Assembly (NCBI GenBank): GCA_963796485.1 | Contig: CAWCLV010000001.1 | Coordinates: 1,116,001-1,180,000 of the forward strand | DNA from: CAWCDJ01 sp963796485 | GTDB taxonomy: Bacteria; Acidobacteriota; Terriglobia; Bryobacterales; Bryobacteraceae | Length of the DNA: 64,000 bases | Reading direction: 5' to 3' | Shown: positions 27,667 through 35,056 of the stretch, piece by piece | How positions within the stretch are numbered: position 1 is the first letter of the stretch | Layout: every line of letters starts with the position of its first letter | Notes under the pieces: generated by a model | What the model was told of the DNA's origin: nothing | Databases searched by the model: none | What the model saw: only the letters and a program-made list of their open reading frames with translations | Translations under genes and position numbers: made by a program

Positions 27667-28332
27667 TCAGATCTGGTCTTCGTACTGTTCGAATGCCACC
27701 CGCACCAGTTGCCCGCGGGTCCGGACTCCGGTCTTCTGGAAGAGGTTTTGCAGGATCGCCTTGACGTAGCTTTCCGAAATCTGCAGGTGCCACGCGATCT
27801 CCTTGTTGGAAAGGCCTTCCAGCACGAAACGCAGCACCCGGCGCTGGCGGTCCGTGAAGAGCGGCTCGGGATCGTTGGTATGTTCCGGGACGCTTTCGGC
27901 GGATGACCCGCGGAACCACTTCCCTCCGGCTGTGACCAAACGAATCGCCTCCACCAACTGGCTGAGCGGTTCATGTTTAAGAAAAATGCCGGACGCCCCT
28001 TGTCGCGTAAGGCGGCGCGCCTCGTTGTCGCTGACCCATGCCGTCACGACCAGCACCTTGCCTTCGAAGCCGTTCTGCCGGGCGGCGGGAAGGAACTGCG
28101 AGGCGCGCTCCGCTCCCAGGTCGTGATCGAGCAGCACCAGATCGAAGTGCTGCTCCGCCAGGCGGCTCAGGGCTTCGCGGATGGTCCCGCAGTGCTCTAT
28201 AGTGAGCCAGGCTTCGTCCTGGAGCACCCGTGCCACACTTTCCCGGAACAGGGCGTGGTCATCTACCAGCAGCGCCCTGACGCAGCTGGGGATAGTGCCT
28301 TCCGTTATGTTTCCGATGTCTCTACCGGCCAT
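27667..28332 (-). CDS. Response regulator, NarL/FixJ type (receiver + LuxR-type HTH)
   Basis: 221 residues from ATG 28332 behind GGTGGAG; an in-frame TTG at 28359 without a ribosome site is less likely. The receiver domain has the acidic pair in 'LLVDDHALFR', phospho-acceptor Asp69 ('LVLLDHD') and Lys119 ('IFLKHEP'). The C-terminal helix-turn-helix is 'FTDRQRRVLRFVLEGLSNKEIAWHLQISESYVKAILQNLFQKTGVRTRGQLV'. The start overlaps the kinase 3' end by 28 bases, so the two are translated together and form one two-component system. Targets are unknown. Confidence 0.9.
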   Translation of the reverse strand: MAGRDIGNITEGTIPSCVRALLVDDHALFRESVARVLQDEAWLTIEHCGTIREALSRLAEQHFDLVLLDHDLGAERASQFLPAARQNGFEGKVLVVTAWVSDNEARRLTRQGASGIFLKHEPLSQLVEAIRLVTAGGKWFRGSSAESVPEHTNDPEPLFTDRQRRVLRFVLEGLSNKEIAWHLQISESYVKAILQNLFQKTGVRTRGQLVRVAFEQYEDQI

Positions 28333-29756
28333 AACTCCACCGCAAAACAACTGCCGCAAGCTTGAGGCTCGTATCGCAATCCGCCGCCATGAGCCCTGAG
28401 GATCGCCCGTGAAATATAAAGCCCCAGCCCGTGGGAACCGGAACCCGAGTGAAATGCGCGGAACAGTTCCTCCGGCTTTGCGACTCCAGGACCATTATCG
28501 CGAAATCTCACGACTACGAGGTCGCTCTCCAGAGTTGCCGTAATTCTCAAAGAGGCATTGCCTCGGCCGTCCAACGCCTTCTGGCTATTCCTGGCGAGGT
28601 TCACAAAAACCTGCAGGAGACTGTGGTGGTCCGCCTGGACCAGGGGAAGGCGTGCCGGAATTTCCCACTCGACGCTGATCCCCACCTCCCTGAGCGCCGG
28701 CTCGATCACGATCCGGGTTTCATCGAGAACCGTCTCCAGGTCCGCCAGCACGGCTTCCCGGTTTGAAGCGGTACTGAGCCCCGAGGCGGCGATCTTTTCC
28801 AAGCCGAGGATCAAGGTTCCGAGCGCCTGGTAGTGTTCGTTCTCAGCGACCCCTTTATGGGCAAGCGCGGCGTGCGCGGAAGCGGCCGCCGACGCGAGAT
28901 TGCGGATCTCGTGCGAAATCGCCCCGATCAGCACCCGGGAGGTGGCCATCATCGAATCGAGCCCCGAACCTTCGCGGTCGCGCAGGTTCTCCGAGGCGTC
29001 CCACACCACCGCCGCGAGCCCGGCGCCGGCTGAGGTCCGGTATGTCGAAAGCCATACGTGGGCCAGAAACACCTCGCCGTTGTGCCGCTGTCCCCTGCAT
29101 TCCACATTCGTGCGGATGTTGCCGCTGGTGCGGTGGCTGTGCAGCATGCGAGAGAGGATCGGCAGGTACGGCTCCACCGGCTCGCCACGCACCGGTTTGT
29201 CGCGGAAACCGAGAAGGTCGCGAGCCGATTCGTTGGCCAGTTGAACACGCCCCGCTGCATCCAGCGTCAGAATCGCCAGCGGACTCGTATCGATCAGTAC
29301 CCGCACCTGCTGTTCCGCTTCCTGCCGCTTGCGCATCTGAAATTCGCGTTCGGCCAGATGCTCGCTCAGCATCCGGCGCCGCTGATTGAGTTCCGAGACG
29401 AAGTAGCCGGTCATCGCAAAACCGACCGTCACCACCAGCAGCCGGCCGAAGGCGCCATGGGGCCATGCCCACGGGTTCAGTGCATTCGCCAGATTCCGCA
29501 GACTGTTTCCGGTCTGGCCGAAAGCCGGGTCGAAGGCTTCGCGAAGGTAGGCGCACAGTACCGCCATGACGAGGATCTGATAGCGGCTGAGTGCGGCCGC
29601 GGCGGCCAGGATGGGCAGGAGATACAGGTATCCCAGAGTGATATCGGGACTGGCCCAATCGAACCACGCGATTCCGACGATGGCGGTAACGGCGACGGCG
29701 GTCACCACCGGGCGGTGCGCTTCGGCCTGTGCCAGCAGATTATCCAATCGTGTCAT
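28305..29756 (-). CDS. Membrane-bound PAS sensor histidine kinase
   Basis: 483 residues. Three to four membrane segments lie in the first ~121 residues, followed by a linker helix, a PAS domain (~150-255), the dimerisation helix with phospho-acceptor His282 ('GAISHEIRNLAS'), and the ATPase domain with N box 'VNLARNSQKAL', G1 'RDNGPGV' and G2 'GLGLYISRAI'. It autophosphorylates and passes phosphate to the overlapping regulator. The PAS part contains the peptide DKPVRGEPVEP (~186-196), which looks like a dispersed-repeat insertion. The signal sensed is not evident. Confidence 0.9.
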   Translation of the reverse strand: MTRLDNLLAQAEAHRPVVTAVAVTAIVGIAWFDWASPDITLGYLYLLPILAAAAALSRYQILVMAVLCAYLREAFDPAFGQTGNSLRNLANALNPWAWPHGAFGRLLVVTVGFAMTGYFVSELNQRRRMLSEHLAEREFQMRKRQEAEQQVRVLIDTSPLAILTLDAAGRVQLANESARDLLGFRDKPVRGEPVEPYLPILSRMLHSHRTSGNIRTNVECRGQRHNGEVFLAHVWLSTYRTSAGAGLAAVVWDASENLRDREGSGLDSMMATSRVLIGAISHEIRNLASAAASAHAALAHKGVAENEHYQALGTLILGLEKIAASGLSTASNREAVLADLETVLDETRIVIEPALREVGISVEWEIPARLPLVQADHHSLLQVFVNLARNSQKALDGRGNASLRITATLESDLVVVRFRDNGPGVAKPEELFRAFHSGSGSHGLGLYISRAILRAHGGGLRYEPQACGSCFAVELWPVETSET

Positions 29757-29857
29757 CGCAGACGGCCCTAAGAGAGTTGTAACACCTTGACATCGAAAGA
29801 GGCACGGTGCTCACGCTCCCCATTGTCCTGCGGAGCGCCCGGAGCTACACTCCAACC

Positions 29858-30322
29858 ATGAGAGAATGCATAGTCCCTACTTTGGTTCTCTTATTCGTTC
29901 AGGCGGCTCCACCGAGCAACCTGCCGGCGGGCTGGAAGACGGTCGATGACGCGAAAGGGCATTGCCGGATTATGGCTCCTCCGGATTGGGTGCCCTTTTC
30001 GGATACTTCCGGCGCGGTGATCTTCAAGGACGCGACCACCGCCATTGCCGTCGTGACCAGCCAGCCCGGCCAGGAGTTCAAGCCTATGCCGGAATCGATT
30101 CAGAGGATGCTCCACATCGCCAAAGACAAGATGTTCGAGAACTCCGCGAAGCGCACGTTCTACCAGGACCATACTTCCCGGAATTCCGACGATTCGAACG
30201 CCTACAGCATCAGCGTGCCGGCGAAGAACGGCACCTGTAGCTGCCACGTCACCTTTTCGCCGTCCGTTTCGCAGGAGACGGTGCGGAAGATCGCGCTGAG
30301 CCTGGAGGCTGCGCACGAATGA
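29858..30322 (+). CDS. Small secreted protein of unknown function
   Basis: 154 residues from ATG 29858, chosen because it begins with a signal peptide (MRECIVPTLVLLFVQA, cleavage before APPSN); the open frame extends to 29807. The mature part has 'LPAGWKTVDDAKGHCRIMAPPDWVPFSDTSGAVIFKD', reminiscent of small periplasmic proteins with a PsbP-like beta fold, and a CSC pair (NGTCSCHVTF). It is divergent from the kinase and abuts the end of the convergent hydrolase gene. No function is assigned. Confidence 0.7.
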   Translation: MRECIVPTLVLLFVQAAPPSNLPAGWKTVDDAKGHCRIMAPPDWVPFSDTSGAVIFKDATTAIAVVTSQPGQEFKPMPESIQRMLHIAKDKMFENSAKRTFYQDHTSRNSDDSNAYSISVPAKNGTCSCHVTFSPSVSQETVRKIALSLEAAHE

Positions 30323-31717
30323 CTATTTGGCGCTGAACCGCGCCCATCCGCGCGCCGGCATGTCGTGCAGGATGTCCTTCATCCAGTTGTATTCCGGGTG
30401 CCTGGCGAAGAGCGTGGAAGCCTTGAAGCTCACCCCGCAGGCGTGTCCCAGGGCCGCCGTCATCGTCATCTTCTGCGCCATCGAGCCATCCGCCACCTTG
30501 TTCTGCACCGCTCCGGCGGGAGCGTAGGGCGTCTGCCAGCTTCCCATGCCGCGCGGCGAATCTTCCACGTGTCCGCAGAGCGTGCGCTCGCTCGCCTGGT
30601 TCTTGTGTTCGTAGGTGTCGAAGTGGTCCGAGAGGAATTTCTGCCCCAGGGAGACATCGATCCGTCCCTTGTTTTCCTGCATCAGTTCCAGCCAGCGGAC
30701 GTGCCTGGCGTTTTCGCTTCTGGAGGGATCGTCCACCTTGAAATCGGTCTCTTCTTTCGTGAGCTTCGGGTCCGCCGGGAAGTTCGACCCCACGAAAAAG
30801 CCGTCCTTCGTCCGTTGCAGGATGACGTTTTTCAACCCCAGTTCCAGGCTGGCCACTTCGTTGTTCTTGGAGTCCGCCACCAGCCAGTTGTTGGCGTAGC
30901 CGCCGTTGTTGCCGTCCTTCATGTAGCGCGCGAAATCGTCGATCGATTCCGAATACTGCATCGCCTTGCGGGCGCGGACGAACTCCGGCACGCCGTTGTT
31001 GTCGAAGCCCGTGAAGCCGCTGATGGTGGTCTCGGTGATCACGATCCCGGCCGAGTTCATGCCGAAATCGTCGCCGCTGTGGATCAGGCCCGCCGCTCCG
31101 TCCATCAGAATGCGGTGCCCTTTCGCCGGCGTGATATCGAAGATGATGTTCCAGCGCTCGCCCGAGGAGAAGCTCGTCCAGTTGTTATGGCCGATGACGA
31201 TGCGTCCGTCCTTCGTGTAGCTGCCGGTAGCCACGAACGCGCTGCAATGGTCGCCCGGTCCGGTGCCGGCCTCCGTGCCGGGGTGCTGATCGTTATAGAT
31301 CTTGTCGTAATAGGGCAGTTCCAGCCACGCGTTCATCGCTACCACATCCCAGATGTCGAGCTTCGAATTCCGCGCCTTGAGTCCCTCGACAATGCCGTTC
31401 AGCTCGTCGCGGTACTCCTGTTCGACGTGAGGCCAGAGGACGTGCTCCGCCACGCCCCGGAAAAAGGCCCAGTCCTTCTTCTCGTCGTGGGTCATCTCCG
31501 TCGAGATGGTCTGGTAATTGTCCTGAATCTCGGGCGCGAGCAGATACCCGTGCTGAAACCCGATCTCTTGCGGCGTTCCCTCCAGGTGCACCTGAATCCA
31601 CCCGCTCCGCTCGGCGTACCGGGAGGCCTTCCTTAGCCGCGAATCCGGCTCGCGGGAAACCAAGGTGAAAGCCAGGCCCAGCAATAAGAGGGCCGAGAGC
31701 AGGGAAATGCGTCGCAT
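30323..31717 (-). CDS. Secreted C45-like (acyltransferase/phospholipase B-like) Ntn hydrolase
   Basis: 464 residues with an N-terminal hydrophobic signal (MRRISLLSALLLLGLAFTLV). 'GTPQEIGFQHGYLLAPEIQ' is the N-terminal phrase of C45/phospholipase-B-like proteins. The likely nucleophile is Cys158 in 'GPGDHCSAFVATGSYTKDGRIVIGHNNW', which would be freed by self-cleavage. 'GLIHSGDDFGMNSAGIVITETTI' is also typical. It would cleave or transfer an acyl or amide group; the substrate is unknown. A perfect TATAAT lies six bases before the ATG, so the message may have no leader. Confidence 0.75.
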   Translation of the reverse strand: MRRISLLSALLLLGLAFTLVSREPDSRLRKASRYAERSGWIQVHLEGTPQEIGFQHGYLLAPEIQDNYQTISTEMTHDEKKDWAFFRGVAEHVLWPHVEQEYRDELNGIVEGLKARNSKLDIWDVVAMNAWLELPYYDKIYNDQHPGTEAGTGPGDHCSAFVATGSYTKDGRIVIGHNNWTSFSSGERWNIIFDITPAKGHRILMDGAAGLIHSGDDFGMNSAGIVITETTISGFTGFDNNGVPEFVRARKAMQYSESIDDFARYMKDGNNGGYANNWLVADSKNNEVASLELGLKNVILQRTKDGFFVGSNFPADPKLTKEETDFKVDDPSRSENARHVRWLELMQENKGRIDVSLGQKFLSDHFDTYEHKNQASERTLCGHVEDSPRGMGSWQTPYAPAGAVQNKVADGSMAQKMTMTAALGHACGVSFKASTLFARHPEYNWMKDILHDMPARGWARFSAK

Positions 31718-31735
31718 CCCGCTATTATAAAGCTA
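31718..31735. promoter_or_regulatory. Shared divergent -10 region between the hydrolase gene and selD
   Basis: Only 18 bases separate the two divergent ATG codons. They contain TATTATAA (31723-31730). On the minus strand this reads TATAAT (31729-31724), six bases before the hydrolase ATG; on the plus strand it reads TATTAT (31723-31728), seven bases before the selD ATG. Neither gene has a visible ribosome site, consistent with leaderless messages from a symmetric -10. No good -35 was seen on either side. Confidence 0.45.
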
Positions 31736-32788
31736 ATGACCGATTCGAAGCCGCATCCTGGGGGAGGCGGTAGCCGGAAACTTACGGCGCACGTGAAAGC
31801 CGCGGGTTGAGCGTCCAAGCTGAGTCCAAAGGTTTTGGACCAGGTTCTGGCCGCCGTGCCCCGCTGGCCGGATGAGAACGTGCTGATCGGGTTTGACACC
31901 GCCGACGACGCCGGCGTGTACAAGCTGACGCCGGAACTCGCCCTGGTGCAGACGGTCGATTTTTTCACCCCAATAGTTGACGATCCATACACTTACGGCG
32001 CCATTGCGGCCGCCAATTCGTTGAGCGACGTCTACGCCATGGGTGGCCGGCCGCTCTCGTCGCTCTCCATCCTGGCGTGGCCCGCGAAAGGGGAGTTGGA
32101 CGACCTTCGCGAGATCCTGCGTGGGGGCGGCTCCAAAATGCGCGAGGCCGGGTGTTCGATTCTGGGCGGCCACAGCGTCGCGGATGACGAAATCAAGTTC
32201 GGGTATGCCGTAACGGGCGCCGTGCATCCGGACCGCATCAAGGCCAACTCCGGGGCGCGCGCGGGAGACGCCCTGCTCTTCACGAAGCGGCTGGGGACGG
32301 GCGTAATCTCGACGGCAGTGAAGCGCGGAATCGCCGAGCCGCCGCACGTGGAAGCCTCGATCGAGTCGATGCTGACGCTGAACCGCCACGCCTGCGAGCA
32401 GATGCTGCGGTACGACGTCCACGGCTGCACCGACGTCACCGGCTTTGGCTTGCTCGGCCACGCCCGCGAGATGGCGGCGGCGAGCGGCGTAACCCTGGAA
32501 ATCGACGTGAACGCCGTGCCCTTCCTGCCGGGAGCTGTGGAGTACGCACGGCTCGGCGCCATCCCGGGCGGCCTCAAAAACAATCGCGAGTTTGTGTCAT
32601 GCGCGGTAGATGCCGCCATCCCGATTGCCCGCGAAATCGAAGATCTGCTCTACGATCCGCAAACTTCAGGGGGGCTGCTGATCGCGCTTCCCGAAACCGA
32701 CGCCGCGGCCCTCGAGCGCGCGCTCGAAGGCACCCGGCGCATCGGCCGCGTCCTCGAACGCCAGGAGAAGCCAATCCGCCTGATATGA
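31736..32788 (+). CDS. selD: Selenide, water dikinase SelD, a selenocysteine-containing form
   Basis: 350 residues if TGA 31808-31810 is read as selenocysteine. SelD makes selenophosphate from selenide and ATP for selenocysteine or selenouridine synthesis. From ATG 31736 the frame reads KLTAHVKAAG-U25-ASKLSPKVLDQ, which aligns with the E. coli LTQYSHGAGCGCKISPKVL region; U25 replaces catalytic Cys17 and Lys28 is the conserved active-site Lys. Downstream 'FDTADDAGVY', 'TVDFFTPIVDDPYTYG', 'SLSDVYAMGG', 'TDVTGFGLLGH' and 'LLYDPQTSGGLL' are complete. Gene callers will start it wrongly at TTG 31835, losing the active site. It overlaps pyrF by 4 bases. Confidence 0.9.
31808..31843 (+). promoter_or_regulatory. 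Selenocysteine codon and SECIS-like hairpin in selD
   Basis: The TGA codon (31808-31810) is followed by a hairpin: CTG (31820-31822), bulged A (31823), GTCCAAA (31824-31830), loop GGT (31831-31833), TTTGGAC (31834-31840), CAG (31841-31843). That gives 10 base pairs with one bulge and G residues in the loop ~21 bases after the TGA, within the 16-37 base range known for bacterial SECIS elements bound by SelB. Confidence 0.85.
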
Positions 32789-33471
32789 AACACAATCCCA
32801 TCATTGTCGCTCTCGACGTCGAATCCGCCGAAGAGGCCTGCGCCCTGGTGCAGCGCCTCGGCCCGCATGCAGAGTTTTACAAAGTCGGGATGGAACTCTA
32901 TGCCTCGGCGGGAATGTCCGTGGTCCGTCAATTGGCCGATCAGGGCAAGCAGATATTTCTCGACCTGAAGTTCTATGACATCCCCGAGACGGTGAAGCGC
33001 GCGGTGGCGCAGGTGGCCCGCACCGGCGTGCGGTTCCTGACGGTGCACGCGGTTCCTTCCGTGATGCGCGCCGCGGTTGAGGGCAGGGGAGACTCCGGCC
33101 TCCAGTTGCTCGGAGTGACCGTGCTGACCAGCTTGGGCCGCGAGGATCTGCGCGAGCTTGGCCACGATTGCGAGGTCTCCGAACTGGTGGCGGCCCGCAC
33201 GCGTCAGGCGGTCGAAGCCCGCGTCGATGGCGTGGTCTGCTCTCCGCTCGAAGCCGCGGCCGTGCGCCGCATAGCCGGCCCGGAGACGATTATCGTCACG
33301 CCGGGCGTGCGTTCCGCCGGCACGGCGAAAGGCGATCAGAAGCGGGTGGCGACCCCCGCCGAGGCCATCCGCGACGGCGCGAATTATGTCGTGATCGGCC
33401 GCCAGATCACGCGCGCGCCAGACCCCGGCGCCGAAGCGGCCCGGATCCTCGAAGAAATCGCGGCGGTATGA
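32785..33471 (+). CDS. pyrF: Orotidine 5'-phosphate decarboxylase
   Basis: 228 residues. It converts OMP to UMP, the last step of pyrimidine synthesis. The catalytic Asp-x-Lys-x-x-Asp array is Asp60, Lys62, Asp65 in 'IFLDLKFYDIPETVKRA'. The phosphate-binding end is 'IVTPGVR' and 'VIGRQITRAPDP'. The ATG overlaps the selD stop (ATGA), and its own TGA overlaps the next gene in the same way. No other pyr gene is in the window. Confidence 0.95.
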   Translation: MKHNPIIVALDVESAEEACALVQRLGPHAEFYKVGMELYASAGMSVVRQLADQGKQIFLDLKFYDIPETVKRAVAQVARTGVRFLTVHAVPSVMRAAVEGRGDSGLQLLGVTVLTSLGREDLRELGHDCEVSELVAARTRQAVEARVDGVVCSPLEAAAVRRIAGPETIIVTPGVRSAGTAKGDQKRVATPAEAIRDGANYVVIGRQITRAPDPGAEAARILEEIAAV

Positions 33472-34217
33472 CCCGCGGCGCCATCCGAATCGGCACCTCC
33501 GGATGGCACTACGCGCACTGGCGCGGCCCTTTCTATCCGGAAAAACTGCCCGCTTCGAAAATGCTTGCGTTCTACACGCAGCACTTCGATACGGTGGAAC
33601 TGAACAACACCTTCTACCGTCTTCCGCGCGAGAAGGGCCTGCTGGAATGGCGCGATACTACGCCGGACGGGTTCCTGTTCGCGGCCAAGGGCAGCCGTTT
33701 CCTGACCCATATGAAGAAGCTGAAGGACCCTGGCCCGGGGGTCGAAAAGTTCTTCGACCACATTCTGCCGCTCGGAAAGAAACTCGGTCCGATCGTCTTT
33801 CAACTGCCGCCATGGTGGGAAGTGAATGCCCGCCGGCTGGAGGAATTCCTGGACTACCTTCCGCCGCGCCGGCGCTACGCATTCGAACTCCGAAACACCA
33901 CCTGGCACACGCCGGAGATCTACCGCATCCTGCGCCGTCATCGCGCCGCGTTCTGCATCTTTGAAATCGCCGGTCTCCGTTCGGGCTTCGAACTGACGGC
34001 CAATTTCACCTACGTCCGCCTGCACGGTCCCGGCGGCGCGTACCAGGGCAGCTACCCGCGGGAGACGCTCGAAGCGTGGGCCGACCGCATCCGCGAGTGG
34101 CAGCAGGACCTGCGCGAGATTTACGTCTACTTCGATAACGACCAGGCCGGTTACGCCGTCGAGAACGCTCTGGCGTTGAAGCGGCTGCTTGCGACGCGCG
34201 TACAATGGGAGCAGTGA
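33468..34217 (+). CDS. DUF72 family protein
   Basis: 249 residues, TIM-barrel-like. N-terminal 'IRIGTSGWHYAHWRGPFYPEKLP' and 'FDTVELNNTFYRLP' plus 'VRLHGPGGAYQGSYP' and 'IYVYFDNDQAGYAVENA' are the DUF72 (YecE-type) motifs. The biochemical function of the family is not established to my knowledge; a role near nucleic acids or sugars has been proposed. It is locked to pyrF by ATGA overlap and to the next gene by a 13-base overlap. Confidence 0.88.
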   Translation: MTRGAIRIGTSGWHYAHWRGPFYPEKLPASKMLAFYTQHFDTVELNNTFYRLPREKGLLEWRDTTPDGFLFAAKGSRFLTHMKKLKDPGPGVEKFFDHILPLGKKLGPIVFQLPPWWEVNARRLEEFLDYLPPRRRYAFELRNTTWHTPEIYRILRRHRAAFCIFEIAGLRSGFELTANFTYVRLHGPGGAYQGSYPRETLEAWADRIREWQQDLREIYVYFDNDQAGYAVENALALKRLLATRVQWEQ

Positions 34218-35038
34218 AGGCCCTTATTGCCCTGGCGGCAATCGCCTGTTCTATACCCCTCCATGCCCAGGACCCCCGCGAAATTGTCCGCCGCTCCATC
34301 CAACTCGACCAGATCAACTGGTCGCGCGCCAAAGACTACACCTGGACCGCCCGCGACGTCCAACGGCGCCTCGATTCCAAAGGCCAGGTCCAAGCCGTCA
34401 CTTCGGAAGGCTGGGAGACCCTGATCCTCTACGGCCTGCCCTATCGCCGGCTGACGTCGCGGGATGGCAAACCGCTCCCGCCCGACAAGCAGGCCAAAGA
34501 GCAGCGCAAGCTCGACCAGTACAGCGCGAAACTCGAGCGCGAAACACCGGCCGAGCGCCAGCGCCGTCTCGACAACTACCTCAAGGACCGCCAGAAGGTC
34601 CGCGCTTTCTTTCTCGAAATTCCCGACCTGTTCGACTTCCACCTCGATGGCGATGCCGTGATCGACGGGCGCCCCGTCTGGGTGATTTCCGGCGCCCCGC
34701 GTCCTGGCGCCCAGCCGAAAAGCCGGGACGCCGGCGCGCTGCTCAAGATCCGCGGGCGCATGTGGATCGACAAGGCCGAATACCAGTGGGTCCGGGTCGA
34801 AGGCGAAACCACCAGCACCATCTCCTGGGGCATTTTTCTCGCACGCCTCAACCCCGGCGCCAAGCTGACCTTCGAGCAGACCCGCATCAACGACGAGCTC
34901 TGGCTTCCCAAGCGCATGTGGACGCGCGGACAGGGGCGCATCGGTCTGCTGAAGAAACTCGCCATGGAAGAAGAGATCACCTGGAGCAACTACCGCAAGT
35001 TCCAGGCCGAATCGCGGATCGTTTCCGGCTCGCGATAA
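34205..35038 (+). CDS. Secreted protein, possibly lipoprotein-carrier-like beta fold
   Basis: 277 residues with a signal peptide (MGAVKALIALAAIACSIPLHAQ). 'ILYGLPYRRLTSRDGKPLPPDKQAKEQRKL' followed by a Lys/Arg/Glu-rich helical stretch and then beta strands 'MWIDKAEYQWVRVEGETTSTISWGIFLARLNPGAKLTFEQTRINDELWLPKRM' recalls LolA/LolB-like outer-membrane-lipoprotein sorting folds, common in Acidobacteriota. The assignment rests on general pattern only. Its start lies inside the DUF72 gene. Confidence 0.65.
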   Translation: MGAVKALIALAAIACSIPLHAQDPREIVRRSIQLDQINWSRAKDYTWTARDVQRRLDSKGQVQAVTSEGWETLILYGLPYRRLTSRDGKPLPPDKQAKEQRKLDQYSAKLERETPAERQRRLDNYLKDRQKVRAFFLEIPDLFDFHLDGDAVIDGRPVWVISGAPRPGAQPKSRDAGALLKIRGRMWIDKAEYQWVRVEGETTSTISWGIFLARLNPGAKLTFEQTRINDELWLPKRMWTRGQGRIGLLKKLAMEEEITWSNYRKFQAESRIVSGSR

Positions 35039-35056
35039 ACCGCTATCCTATTTCTG

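Noticed and set aside
31835..32788. selD as a shorter protein starting at TTG 31835
   Set aside because: This start would remove the whole catalytic loop. The upstream frame through one TGA matches the family residue by residue and has a SECIS hairpin.
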